Assembly (NCBI GenBank): GCA_964449465.1
Contig: CAYVBK010000001.1
Span: 1 to 64,000 of the forward strand
Source of the DNA: CAYRXM01 sp964449465
GTDB taxonomy: Bacteria > Chloroflexota > Anaerolineae > JAFGEY01
Direction: 5' to 3'
Length of the DNA: 64,000 bases
The notes under the pieces: model-generated
The model's database searches: none
Seen by the model: the letters and a program-made list of their open reading frames with translations, nothing else
Told to the model about the DNA's origin: nothing
Position numbers and translations under genes: made by a program
Shown: in pieces, positions 16,919-26,366 of the stretch
How the letters are laid out: every line of letters starts with the position of its first letter
Numbering within the stretch: the stretch's first letter is position 1

Positions 16919-19429
16919 ATGCCACAAAACACCGCAACCGAAGAAAATCTGCGCATTGGCGTGTATATCTGTCACTGCGGCAGCAACATCGCCGGGGTGA
17001 TCCCGCCGGCCGAGGTGGCCGAGTATGCCGCCTCGCTGCCCGGCGTGGTGCGCGCCACCGACACACTGTATGCCTGCGCCGACAGCGGCCAAAATTTGAT
17101 CAAAGAGGACATTAAAAAGTACAATCTCAACCGCGTGGTCGTGTCGGCCTGCTCGGTGCGCATGCACGAGCCGACCTTTCGCGCCGCTGTGTCTGAGGCT
17201 GGCCTGAATCCCTTTTTGATGGAAATGGCCAACATCCGCGAACAGTGCACCTGGGCGCACGGTCATGACCGCCCTGGCGCGTTGGCCAAAGCCAAAGACC
17301 TTACCGCTGCGGCCGTGGCCAAAGCCGCTTTTCTCACTCCGCTGGATATGATCAAGGTGCCCGTGACCAAACGGGCCATGGTCATTGGCGGGGGCGTAGC
17401 CGGCATCAGCGCGGCGCTGGATTTGGGCGATCAGGGCATTGAAACGCTATTGGTGGAAAAGCAACCTACCATCGGGGGAGTGATGGCCCAACTCAACAAG
17501 ACATTCCCCACGATGGACTGCTCGATATGAATTCTCGCCCCCAAGATGGTTGACGCGGCGCGTCACCCCAAGGTGAATGTGAGAACCTATACCGAGGTCG
17601 AGCGGGTCGAGGGCTTTGTCGGCAATTTCAAGGTGCTGCTGCGCGAAAAGAGCAAATATGTGCGCGTGGACCGCTGCAACGGCTGCGGTGAGTGCGTCAA
17701 GGCCTGTCCCATCGAAGTGCCCAACTATTTCGAGATGAACCTGGCCCCACGCAAGGCCATCTATGTGCCGATGAGCCAGTCGGTGCCGCTGAAATACACC
17801 ATAGACCTGGACGCCTGTATTCACTGCTACAAGTGCGTCGAGGCTTGCGGCAAGCTGGAAGCCATTGATTTTGGCATCGAGGATAAGCTGCTCTGGGAAG
17901 ACATTGGTGCCATTGTGGTGGCCACCGGCTTTGATCACTTTGATCCCAGCGTGATGGACGAGTACGGCTATGGCCGCTATTCCAACGTGATCACCTCGAT
18001 GGAGATGGAGCGGCTGAACAACTCGGCTGGGCCCACCGCCGGCAACTTGATCCGTCCCTCTGACGGCCAAAATCCCAAACGGCTGGCCTTTATCAACTGT
18101 GTCGGCTCGCGCGACAAACGCTACAACCCCTGGTGTTCCAATTTCTGCTGCATGTATGCGATCAAGAACGCCGTACTGCTCAAGCAGATGGACCCCTCGT
18201 GCGACATCACTGTCTATTACATGGACATTCGCACCCCATCCAAGGGCTACGAAGAGTTCTATGACCGGGCGCGGCAGATGGGCATCCATTTCATCCAGGG
18301 TCGGCCCAGCCTGATCACCGAAGACCCCGCCACCCGAAACCTGTGGGTTCATTCCGAAGATGTGGCTCTGGGCAAAGTGATCGAGCGCGAGTACGATATG
18401 GTCATGCTCAACCAGGCGGCCATCCCGCAGCGCGATGTGGATAAAGTCAGCTCGGTGCTAAACATCACCCAAAGCCCCGGCGGCTGGTTTATGGAATATC
18501 ACCCCAAACTGCGGCCCATGGACAGCCCCACCGACGGCGTGTTCCTGGCCGGGGCCTGTCAGGGGGTCAAGGACATTCCTACCAGCGTGGCGCAGGGGTC
18601 GGCAGCGGCCTCGCGCGCCGGGCGGGTGTTGCACTCGGCCGAGTGGGAGATCGAACCCATCGTGGCTCAGGTGTGGGACGACCGTTGTATCAGCGCGCAG
18701 GGCAAAAAGTGCGGCATCTGCGCCCAGGCCTGTCCGTATGGGGCCATCGAATACGAGCAGGGCAAGGCCGCCCACGTGCTGACAGCCAAGTGTCACGGTT
18801 GCGGCGGCTGCGTGGCCGAGTGTCCGCACAACGCCATCACCCAGATGCACTTTACCGACGCCCAGATTTTGGCGCAAATGCGTGCCCTGCTGGCCGACAA
18901 GCCGGAGGAAAAAATCCTGGCCTTCCGTTGCCAGTGGTGCTCCTACGGCGGGGCCGACCTGGCCGGCACGAGTCACTTTGAATATACCTCGAACGAGCGA
19001 GGTATGCGGGTGATGTGTTCGGCGCGCATGGATACCGATTTTATCTATGAGGCTTATCGCCTGGGCGCGGGGGCGGTGCTGTATTCGGGCTGCCATCCGC
19101 AAGACTGCCATTACATCACCGGGCAGCGAGTCGGCGAGGCGCGCGCCGAGCGGCTGATGAATGCCTTTGACAAGATGGGCATGACCTCCGGCCGTTTTCG
19201 GGTCGAGTGGATCAGCGCGGCCGAGGGCGACAAGTATGCCCGTGTGTTGAACGAGATGCAAGCGGTGCTGGATCACATGTCACCCGACGCCTTGCACGCC
19301 GAGATCGCCAAACTGCGCCCGGAAATGGAACGTCGCGCCCGCCGGATGAGCCAGGTGCCACAGGTGGCGGCGGCAATGGAATTTTCGGATCGCATGAAGG
19401 CGGCGATGGTGGGGGAGGTAAAACGATGA
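16919..19429 (+). CDS. hdrA: HdrA-like flavoprotein with fused MvhD domain, selenoprotein (Sec204)
   Basis: An in-frame TGA at 17528-17530 sits where family members have cysteine (TMDCSI-U-ILAPKM), so it is read as selenocysteine. Without it the gene would be two frame-matched halves with no frameshift. The protein has about 836 residues. The N-terminal segment is CHCGSNIAGVI and the FAD-binding loop is IGGGVAGISAALDLG (near 157). Ferredoxin clusters (CNGCGECVKACP, CIHCYKCVEAC) and two more (CGICAQACP, CHGCGGCVAECP) follow. The C-terminal MvhD-like domain is FRCQWCSYGGAD...GCHPQDCHY. HdrA bifurcates electrons between ferredoxin and a second acceptor. It begins a tight cluster with Mvh-type hydrogenase genes. 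Confidence 0.9.
17528..17568 (+). promoter_or_regulatory. UGA codon with a candidate bacterial SECIS hairpin
   Basis: The UGA is followed after 17 bases by a stem-loop: GGT-TGACGC (17548-17556), loop GGC (17557-17559), GCGTCA-CCC (17560-17568). The first loop G is 27 nt from the UGA, inside the 16-37 nt window known for bacterial SECIS elements, and the loop starts with GG. Stem is nearly perfect (one T:C mismatch). Confidence 0.75.
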
Positions 19430-20430
19430 GCCATCATACAACAGCATCACACGCCGTACAAACTTTTGCTGACCGAGTGCACACCATCCCTGGCGGCGAG
19501 CACTTGGAATTGTGCTACTCGTGCGGCACCTGCGTCTCCAAATGTCTGATCCAGCAAAAAGTCGAGCCGGAATACAACCCGCGCCGCCTGCTGCGCCTGG
19601 TGATGATGGACATGCAGGAGGAGGCTTTTGAAAACCCCACCACCTGGCTCTGCTCGGCCTGCGACTTGTGCTATCCGGCCTGCCCGCAAAAAATCCACAT
19701 TTCGGGCGTCATCGGCGCGGTCAAACAACTGGCCGTGCAGGCCGGGCACAGCTCGCCGCTGGAGACGGTGCAGGTCGACGAGGCTCTCTGCTCGGGCTGC
19801 GGCATCTGCGTGATGGTCTGCCCGTATGAGGCGCCCTCGCTGGTGGACAAAGAACTGAACGACGGCAGTGGCCGCCTGGTATTGGATCGCGTTTCTGCCG
19901 TCGATGCAAACAAGTGCATGGGCTGCGGCACGTGCGTGGCCGCCTGCCCGCTGGGGGCCATCGCCCGCCCCGGCGTGGGCAATGCCCAGGTGTGGGCCGG
20001 GGTACAGCAGCCTCAAGGCCAAAGACGCAAGCTGCTGGTCTTTGTCTGCGACTGGGCGCTGCGCGTCGATGCGGATATGCAAGTGCTGGAAAGCGGTTCG
20101 CCCGACGTGCATGTGGTGCACATTCCCTGCACAGGGCGCATTGACCCCGAAATGGCGCTGCGCGCGTTGCGCTCTGGCATCGATGGTGTGCTGGTCTGCG
20201 GCTGCAAGCCCGGCGAGTGCCATTACAAGCGGGGCACCGATGTGGCCTATTGCAAGATGGGCCTGCTGGGGCGCATGCTCGATCAGATGAATGTGGAGGG
20301 TGGCCATGCATCCAGCCGGGTGCGTTTTGTCCAGATCGGCACCCAGGACCGGGGCCGCATTCAAGACGAGATCGATGGCATGCTGGTTGTGCTGCAAGAG
20401 CTGCCAACGCGCAAGGAGGTGTATCAATGA
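19426..20430 (+). CDS. HdrC-ferredoxin-MvhD fusion protein
   Basis: 334 residues, starting at the ATG that overlaps the hdrA stop (ATGA). It has an HdrC-like cluster pair (CYSCGTCVSKC and CSACDLCYPACP), then two ferredoxin clusters (CSGCGICVMVCP, CMGCGTCVAACP). A C-terminal MvhD-like domain contains IPCTGRIDPEM and CGCKPGECHYKRG. In the MvhD domain the usual CNWCSY pair reads CDWALR, so the second cysteine is lost. The chain would link HdrA to the hydrogenase. No HdrB-type CCG domain is present. Domain calls from motif recognition. Confidence 0.85.
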   Translation: MSHHTTASHAVQTFADRVHTIPGGEHLELCYSCGTCVSKCLIQQKVEPEYNPRRLLRLVMMDMQEEAFENPTTWLCSACDLCYPACPQKIHISGVIGAVKQLAVQAGHSSPLETVQVDEALCSGCGICVMVCPYEAPSLVDKELNDGSGRLVLDRVSAVDANKCMGCGTCVAACPLGAIARPGVGNAQVWAGVQQPQGQRRKLLVFVCDWALRVDADMQVLESGSPDVHVVHIPCTGRIDPEMALRALRSGIDGVLVCGCKPGECHYKRGTDVAYCKMGLLGRMLDQMNVEGGHASSRVRFVQIGTQDRGRIQDEIDGMLVVLQELPTRKEVYQ

Positions 20431-21422
20431 CGACAAAAGCGAAACCCAAGCTGGGCTTTTACTGGGCGGCCAGCTGCGGCGGCTGCGAGATCACTGTCAC
20501 CGAACTGGGCATGCGCCTGGTCGATGTGGGCGATCTGGTCGATATCGTGTTCTGGCCTGCAGCGATGGACTTTAAATATCAAGATGTTGAAGCGATGGAC
20601 GATGGCGAGATCGACATCTGCTTTTTCAACGGTGGGATCCGCACCAGCGAAAACGAGCACATGGCCAGGCTGCTGCGGCGAAAATCCAAGGTGCTGGTGG
20701 CCTTTGGCTCTTGCGCCACCGAGGGGTGCATCCCTGGCCTGGCCAATCTCTATACGGCCGAGTCGGTGATGGAGCGCGTGTATGCCACCGTGCCCACCCT
20801 CGACGATTCGGCGGGCGCGCAGCCGCAGCTCAAGACCCCGGTGCCCGAGGGCGAGATCGAACTGCCGGCGTTCTGTGAGCGGCTGCGCACGCTGGCCCAG
20901 GTGGTCGACGTTGACTATTTTATGCCAGGCTGCCCGCCGGTGGTCGAGCAGGTGTGGACGGTGTTTCAGACCGCGCTGAGCGGCCAGTTGCCGCCCCGGG
21001 GCAGTGTGATCGGCGCCGACGCCAAAACCAACTGCGATGTTTGCCCGCGCCAAAAAGGGCGCAGCGGCTTTCGGCTGACTGGGTTCAATCGTCCACATCA
21101 GGTCAAGCTCGACCCAGATACCTGCTTTTTAGCCCAGGGCGTCATCTGCTATGGCCCGGTGACGCGCGCCGGCTGCGGGCTGCCGTGCATCACCGGCAAT
21201 ATGCCCTGCCGCGGCTGCTATGGCCCGCCGGAAGGTGTGGTCGATCAGGGCGCCAAGCTGATCAGCGCCATTGCTGCGCTGGTAGACAACGAGAACCCGG
21301 AACATTTGCACACATTGATCGACTCGATTGTGGACGTGGTGGGCCTCTGCTACCGGTTTGGTCTGGCCAACTCGGTCCTGAACGAGCTAAAATTCGAGCC
21401 AGCGCGGGGTAAAGAAAAATGA
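20427..21422 (+). CDS. [NiFe]-hydrogenase small subunit, MvhG-like
   Basis: 331 residues. C17GGC20 near the N-terminus binds the proximal iron-sulfur cluster, and later cysteine motifs (GSCATEGCIPGL, GCPP, CDVCPRQ, ACYG-like CRGCYGPPEG) complete the F420-nonreducing/Mvh-type small subunit. No Tat signal, so it is cytoplasmic. The ATG overlaps the previous stop codon. It pairs with the large subunit downstream and delivers electrons to the MvhD-like domain. Confidence 0.92.
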   Translation: MTTKAKPKLGFYWAASCGGCEITVTELGMRLVDVGDLVDIVFWPAAMDFKYQDVEAMDDGEIDICFFNGGIRTSENEHMARLLRRKSKVLVAFGSCATEGCIPGLANLYTAESVMERVYATVPTLDDSAGAQPQLKTPVPEGEIELPAFCERLRTLAQVVDVDYFMPGCPPVVEQVWTVFQTALSGQLPPRGSVIGADAKTNCDVCPRQKGRSGFRLTGFNRPHQVKLDPDTCFLAQGVICYGPVTRAGCGLPCITGNMPCRGCYGPPEGVVDQGAKLISAIAALVDNENPEHLHTLIDSIVDVVGLCYRFGLANSVLNELKFEPARGKEK

Positions 21423-22885
21423 GCAAAAAAATCAGCATCGATCCGATTACACGCCTCGAGGGGCATGGGCGCATCGACCTGTTTTTGAACGAGGACGGCA
21501 GCCTGGCCAACGCTTACCTGGTGGTGCCCGAGCTGCGCGGCTTTGAAAAGTTTTGTGAGGGACGGCCGGTCGAAGAAATGCCGCGTATCACGCAGCGCAT
21601 TTGCGGCGTGTGTCCCATCGCTCACCACATGGCCGCCGCCAAGGCCGGTGACGCCGTTTATCACGTCGAGATCCCTTCGGCGGCCCGAAAAATCCGCGAG
21701 ATGATGTACACCGCCTTTTTTGTGGCCGATCATGCCACGCACTTTTATGTGCTGGGCGGCCCCGACTTTGTCGTCGGGCCAGACGCGCCCAAGGGCGAGC
21801 GCAATATCCTGGGCGTGGTCAAAAAGGTGGGCCGCGAGCTGGGCAGCAAGGTGATGAAAGGAATTCTAGACAATCACAAGATTGCGTCCATTATCGGTGG
21901 GCGCTACATCCACCCGGTCGGCGCGTTGATCGGTGGGGTGAGCAAACCGCTGAGCGGGGAGGACCGCGACCAGATCGTCGCCCTGGCCCGCGATACGCTC
22001 GAGTTTGCCAAGCTCTCGCTCAAGATTCTGGACGACATTGTGCTGGCCAACAAGGCATACGTGGACATGATTTTGAGCGAGTCTTTTGCGCACCGCACCT
22101 ATTATATGGGCCTGGTGGACGAGAACAACCATATCAATTTCTATGATGGCAAGGTGCGCGTTGTCGGGCCAGACGGCCAGGAGCTGGTCAAGTATGCGCC
22201 AGACCAGTATCTGGACGTGGTGGCCGAGCACGTGGAACCGTGGAGCTATTTAAAGTTCCCGTATCTCAAGCAGGTGGGGTGGAAGGGCCTGGTAGACGGC
22301 CCCGACAGCGGCATCTACCGGGCCACGCCGCTCAGCCGGCTCAACGCGGCCGATGGCATGGCCACGCCCCTGGCTCAGGCCGAGTATGAGCGGTTCTATG
22401 ACACACTGGGCGGCAAGCCGGTGCATGCCACGCTGGCCACGCACTGGGCGCGGCTGATCGAGCTGCTGTACGCGGCCGAGCGAACCGTGGAACTGGCTCA
22501 GGATGCCGAGATCACCAGCCCGGACGTGCGCGCCATCCCCACCGAGACGCCGACCGAGGGGGTGGGGATCGTCGAGGCGCCGCGCGGCACACTGACACAC
22601 CACTATGTGACTGATGAGCGAGGGGTGCTGACCCAGGTCAACCTGGTGGTTGGCACCACCAACAACTATGCCGCAATGAGCATGTCGATCAAAAAGGCGG
22701 CCCAGGCCTTGGTGCAGCCAGGCAAGCCGGTGACCGATGCCATCATGAATCAGATTGAGATGGCCTTTCGCGCCTACGACCCGTGCCTCGGCTGCGCCAC
22801 ACATGCTATGCCGGGCGAGACACCGCTGTGGGTGAAAATCTATGACCATGAGGGCGCGTTGGTGCAGGAAATCCGGCGGGATTAG
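21419..22885 (+). CDS. [NiFe]-hydrogenase large subunit, MvhA-like
   Basis: 488 residues. Nickel-binding motifs are RICGVCPIAHH (C62, C65) and DPCLGCATH (C456, C459). A 26-residue C-terminal tail follows the last histidine and would be removed by a maturation protease. The sequence fits cytoplasmic group 3 (Mvh/F420-nonreducing) hydrogenases. It overlaps the small-subunit gene by 4 bp. Likely heterodimer with MvhG, exchanging electrons of H2 with the Hdr proteins. No hyp maturation gene is in this window. Confidence 0.92.
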   Translation: MSKKISIDPITRLEGHGRIDLFLNEDGSLANAYLVVPELRGFEKFCEGRPVEEMPRITQRICGVCPIAHHMAAAKAGDAVYHVEIPSAARKIREMMYTAFFVADHATHFYVLGGPDFVVGPDAPKGERNILGVVKKVGRELGSKVMKGILDNHKIASIIGGRYIHPVGALIGGVSKPLSGEDRDQIVALARDTLEFAKLSLKILDDIVLANKAYVDMILSESFAHRTYYMGLVDENNHINFYDGKVRVVGPDGQELVKYAPDQYLDVVAEHVEPWSYLKFPYLKQVGWKGLVDGPDSGIYRATPLSRLNAADGMATPLAQAEYERFYDTLGGKPVHATLATHWARLIELLYAAERTVELAQDAEITSPDVRAIPTETPTEGVGIVEAPRGTLTHHYVTDERGVLTQVNLVVGTTNNYAAMSMSIKKAAQALVQPGKPVTDAIMNQIEMAFRAYDPCLGCATHAMPGETPLWVKIYDHEGALVQEIRRD

Positions 22886-22894
22886 GAGGCGACA

Positions 22895-23869
22895 ATGAGC
22901 AAACGAGGATTGACTCAAAAAACCAGTACCGATACATCTATCACTCTCGAACGGGCCATGGTGACGCGCCATTACCGGATGACCTGGGACCTGGAGCGCT
23001 GTGTGGGCTGCCAGATCGGCCCGGCCGTCTGCCCCAAAGAAGCGGTTATTCACGTGCCAGGTCAGATCGAGAACGGACGGCTGGTCAAAAAGCCGTCGGT
23101 AGATATTGACCCCGACAAGTGCGTGCTGTGTGGCATGTGCGAGGTGATGTGTCCCAAAAACGCCATTTCGCTCACCATCAACGGTCAGGCCGAAAACCCG
23201 GTGCAAAAATATGGCGCGTTTCCCGAGCTGGTCCAGTCCACCATTTTTGACCCGGCCGCGTTCGATTGGAAGCGCAAAGATTTTGTGATCATGAACTGCC
23301 CCACCGGGGTCATTACCTACAATCGCCACACCAAAGAGATCGAGATCGATCAAGCGCATTGCATCCGCTGCCGTCAGTGCGAGGTGGCCAGCGACGGCGC
23401 GTTTACGGTGGTGCAGCCCTGGATCGGCAAGGTTGAGCTGCATCGAGAAAAATGCGTGCCAGGCTGCCTGGCCTGCGCCGACATTTGCCCCACCCGCGCC
23501 CTGCACATTGATGAGGAGACTGGCGAGCTGGTTCTGGCCGATTATTATTGCATCAAATGCGGCGCCTGCATGCAGGTCTGCCCGGTTCAAGCCGAATATC
23601 AGGAATACGAGGTGACATTCGAGTCGCAAGGCGTGACCAAGACCGAGATGCATCGGCGGCTGTCCAACGCCGATGATCTGGCGATTTTGGTCGAACGATG
23701 GCGTATCCGTCATCAGCCGGTGCAGAGCGCGGCCTGGCTGACCGCCCTGGCCAACATGGCCGATGACAAGGCTGAAGCCGCCGAGATTGACCGCAAGCGC
23801 GCTCTGCGGCGGCGTGACCTGCTCAAGGTGCTGGTGGGATCCAAGTTGTTTCTACACGAGGATGTTTGA
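22895..23869 (+). CDS. Polyferredoxin-like 4Fe-4S protein
   Basis: 324 residues with at least five cysteine clusters: CVGCQIGPAVCP, CVLCGMCEVMCP, CIRCRQC, CVPGCLACADICP and CIKCGACMQVCP. It resembles MvhB-type polyferredoxins and multi-cluster NADH-dehydrogenase-like electron proteins. The C-terminal third is helical without clusters. Ten bp after the large subunit, so part of the same operon. It may store or hand on low-potential electrons. Exact partner unknown. Confidence 0.85.
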   Translation: MSKRGLTQKTSTDTSITLERAMVTRHYRMTWDLERCVGCQIGPAVCPKEAVIHVPGQIENGRLVKKPSVDIDPDKCVLCGMCEVMCPKNAISLTINGQAENPVQKYGAFPELVQSTIFDPAAFDWKRKDFVIMNCPTGVITYNRHTKEIEIDQAHCIRCRQCEVASDGAFTVVQPWIGKVELHREKCVPGCLACADICPTRALHIDEETGELVLADYYCIKCGACMQVCPVQAEYQEYEVTFESQGVTKTEMHRRLSNADDLAILVERWRIRHQPVQSAAWLTALANMADDKAEAAEIDRKRALRRRDLLKVLVGSKLFLHEDV

Positions 23870-23886
23870 AAGGAAAGCGGGTTTGT

Positions 23887-24306
23887 ATGTCCAACATTGA
23901 GATTCGCCAGAGCTTTGACATTGGAGAACAGGCCAGCCTGACCAAAACCGTCACGGCAGAGGATGTAGAGACATTTGCCCGGATCAGCGGCGACGCCAAT
24001 CCGCTGCACCTGGACGAGTCTTTTGCCGCTCAAACCCGTTTTGGGCGGCGCATTGCCCATGGCATGCTCACCGCCGGGCTGATTTCGGCCGTGTTGGGCA
24101 TGCGGTTGCCCGGACCAGGAGCCATCTATCTCAGCCAATCGCTCAAATTCCTGGCCCCGGTGTATCTGGGCGATGCCATCACGGCTACTGTCGAGGTGAC
24201 GGCATGGCGGCCCGACAAGCGCATCGTCACCCTCAAAACCGACTGTGTCAACCAAAACGGCCAGGCCGTGTTGGGCGGCGAGGCCGTGTTGATGATGGGG
24301 GCATAA
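23887..24306 (+). CDS. MaoC-like (R)-specific enoyl-CoA hydratase
   Basis: 139 residues with a hot-dog fold. The hydratase motif is visible: ISGDANPLHLDESFA then FGRRIAHGML (catalytic Asp/His). PhaJ-type proteins hydrate trans-2-enoyl-CoA to (R)-3-hydroxyacyl-CoA. Start at the ATG 23887 behind GAAAGGAAAG. It follows the polyferredoxin by 17 bp; whether it belongs functionally to the redox cluster is unclear. It is near the hydrogenase by position only. Confidence 0.87.
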   Translation: MSNIEIRQSFDIGEQASLTKTVTAEDVETFARISGDANPLHLDESFAAQTRFGRRIAHGMLTAGLISAVLGMRLPGPGAIYLSQSLKFLAPVYLGDAITATVEVTAWRPDKRIVTLKTDCVNQNGQAVLGGEAVLMMGA

Positions 24307-24317
24307 AACGTAAAAAC

Positions 24318-24346
24318 TTGACGAAAATGCCCAAATGAGTTAAAAT
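24318..24346 (+). promoter_or_regulatory. Promoter of the ffh-rpsP-khpA-rimM operon
   Basis: TTGACG (24318-24323), 17-bp spacer, TAAAAT (24341-24346), about 40 bp before the ffh start. Confidence 0.8.
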
Positions 24347-24389
24347 CCCCCTTTGCGTTAAACTGGAAAAAGCCAGGAGACTCCAACCC

Positions 24390-25718
24390 TTGTTTGAGAA
24401 CCTGACGGCAAAACTGAACGAGGTATTTGACCGGCTGAGCAAGCGCGGCAAGCTGAGCGACAAAGACATTGATGTGGCTTTGCGTGAGGTTCGTCTGGCC
24501 TTGCTGGAAGCCGATGTCAATTACAAAGTGGTCAAAGCCCTGGTCGAGCGGGTCAAAGAGCGCGCCATTGGCTCGGATGTGATGCGCAGCCTGACACCGG
24601 CGCAGCAAGTGATCAAGATCGTCCACGAAGAGCTGATTCGCACGCTGGGCGAGTCTGCGCCGCTGAACCTGTCGGGGCCTTCACCGCACGTGATCATGTT
24701 GGTAGGGTTGCAAGGCTCCGGCAAGACTACTATGGCGGCCAAGCTGGCCCTGCGCCTGCGCAAATCGGGGCAGCGCGCCCTGTTGGTGGCCGCTGATACC
24801 TATCGCCCGGCCGCCATCACCCAGTTGGAGACGCTGGGCCGGCAAATTGACATCACAGTTCACAGCGAAGGTGACCGCGTTCCGCCGCCGCAAATCTGCG
24901 TCAATGCGCTCACCCATGCCCGCGAAGGCGCGTACGGTGTGGTGATTTTGGACACCGCCGGCCGCTTGCAGATTGACGAGCAAATGATGCAAGAGGTCCA
25001 AGAGGTCAAAAGGCGCACCCAACCGCAAGAAGTGCTGCTGGTGGTAGACGCGATGACAGGGCAGGAAGCGGTCAACGTGGCCCAAGAGTTTAACCGGCGG
25101 GTCGGGTTAACCGGCGTCATTTTCACCAAGATTGACGGCGATGCACGCGGCGGTGCGGCCATCTCGATCCGTGAAGTAACCGGCGTGCCGATCAAGTTTT
25201 TGGGCGTCGGCGAAAAAGTGGGCGACCTGGAGCCGTTTCATCCCGACCGTCTGGCCTCGCGCATCTTGGGCATGGGCGATGTGTTGAGCCTGATCGAAAA
25301 AGCCCAAGAGGGCATTGATCAAGAACAGGCGGCGCAGGCGGCGCAAAAGATGCTGGACGGCTCGTTCAACCTGGAAGATTTTTTGAACCAGCTCCAGCAA
25401 ATGAAAAAACTGGGCCCGCTGAGTCAGCTTTTGGAAATGATTCCGGGTATGTCGCAATACAGCGACCAAATTTCCGACAAGGTGACGGACAAGGAATTCA
25501 AGCAGATCGAATCCATTGTGCAGTCTATGACCATTGAAGAACGGCGCAACCCGCGCATTTTGAATGGCAGCCGCCGTCGGCGCATCGCTCGCGGCAGCGG
25601 ACACACCGTCCAGGAAGTCAATCAACTGCTCAACCAGTTCCGTCAGATGCAGCGTATGATGAAGCAATTGACCGGGGGCAAGCACCAAAAACGCGGCCTG
25701 CTCTCGATGTTTCAATAA
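24390..25718 (+). CDS. ffh: Signal recognition particle protein Ffh (SRP54)
   Basis: 442 residues. GTPase motifs: GLQGSGKTTMAAKLA (G1), DTYRPAAITQL, DTAGRLQIDE (G3), and TKIDGDARGG (G4). The C-terminal M domain is methionine-rich (PGMSQY, SRRRRIARGSGHTVQEVNQLL) and binds SRP RNA. TTG start at 24390 after AGGAG. Its RNA partner ffs is 20 kb upstream. Co-transcribed with rpsP, khpA, rimM, a common bacterial order. Confidence 0.97.
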   Translation: MFENLTAKLNEVFDRLSKRGKLSDKDIDVALREVRLALLEADVNYKVVKALVERVKERAIGSDVMRSLTPAQQVIKIVHEELIRTLGESAPLNLSGPSPHVIMLVGLQGSGKTTMAAKLALRLRKSGQRALLVAADTYRPAAITQLETLGRQIDITVHSEGDRVPPPQICVNALTHAREGAYGVVILDTAGRLQIDEQMMQEVQEVKRRTQPQEVLLVVDAMTGQEAVNVAQEFNRRVGLTGVIFTKIDGDARGGAAISIREVTGVPIKFLGVGEKVGDLEPFHPDRLASRILGMGDVLSLIEKAQEGIDQEQAAQAAQKMLDGSFNLEDFLNQLQQMKKLGPLSQLLEMIPGMSQYSDQISDKVTDKEFKQIESIVQSMTIEERRNPRILNGSRRRRIARGSGHTVQEVNQLLNQFRQMQRMMKQLTGGKHQKRGLLSMFQ

Positions 25719-25743
25719 GATCACTCAAGAAAGAGGTATATCA

Positions 25744-26052
25744 GTGGTTCGTATCAGACTAAGACGCACCGGCAAAAAAGGGCAGCCCAGCTATCGCGTG
25801 ATGGTTGCCAATTCCGAATCGCCCCGCGATGGACGGTTCATTGAAAGCATCGGGTTCTACAACCCCACCACCGATCCGGCTCAAATCGAGCTGAATCAAG
25901 AACGCGCCTTGTACTGGCTCTCCCAAGGCGCCCAGCCCAGCGACAGCGTGGTCTGGCTGTTCAACAAAATGGGCATCATGGAGAAATTCCAGGCTCTCAA
26001 AAATCGCCCGGCCGAATCGGCAGCTCTGCCGGTGGCCGAAGCGGCGGCCTGA
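25744..26052 (+). CDS. rpsP: 30S ribosomal protein S16
   Basis: 102 residues starting at a GTG (AGAGG before it): VRIRLRRTGKKGQPSYRVMVANSE, the S16 signature, then FIESIGFYNPTTDP. A ~20-residue C-terminal tail rich in Ala/Glu extends beyond the ~80-residue core. Order ffh-rpsP-khpA-rimM is conserved in many bacteria. Confidence 0.97.
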   Translation: MVRIRLRRTGKKGQPSYRVMVANSESPRDGRFIESIGFYNPTTDPAQIELNQERALYWLSQGAQPSDSVVWLFNKMGIMEKFQALKNRPAESAALPVAEAAA

Positions 26053-26120
26053 TCGTCTCATCCATTTTAGGTCATTCCTGCCGCCGTCGTTTGAGGCAAG
26101 AACTAGAAAGAAGATCAGCT

Positions 26121-26366
26121 ATGAGTCAGGCCAGAGCCCAAGAACTCATCGAGTATATTGCTCGTTCTTTGGTGGATGATCCTTCTCAAGTGCGGGTGAG
26201 CGTGGTGGATGGGGCGCGCATGGTCATCTATGAACTGCATGTGGCTCCCGAAGATACCGGCCGCGTGATCGGCAAAAAAGGGCGTGTTGCCAACTCGATC
26301 CGTACCCTGTTGCGCGTGGCGGGCGCCCGGCAAAACAAGCCGGCTACATTGGAGATCGTTTCGTGA
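26121..26366 (+). CDS. khpA: KH-domain RNA-binding protein KhpA
   Basis: 81 residues with a single KH domain: APEDTGRVIGKKGRVANSIRTLL contains the G-K-K-G RNA-binding loop. Start at ATG 26121 (AGAAAGAAG). Located between rpsP and rimM, the normal site of khpA, which acts with KhpB in small-RNA binding and cell-envelope control. The stop overlaps the rimM start. Confidence 0.92.
   Translation: MSQARAQELIEYIARSLVDDPSQVRVSVVDGARMVIYELHVAPEDTGRVIGKKGRVANSIRTLLRVAGARQNKPATLEIVS

Noticed and set aside
16919..19429. hdrA as two separate genes or a pseudogene (16919-17530 and 17546-19429)
   Set aside because: Both parts lie in one frame; the only break is a TGA at a conserved cysteine position with a downstream hairpin. 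A frameshift or decay would not give this pattern.
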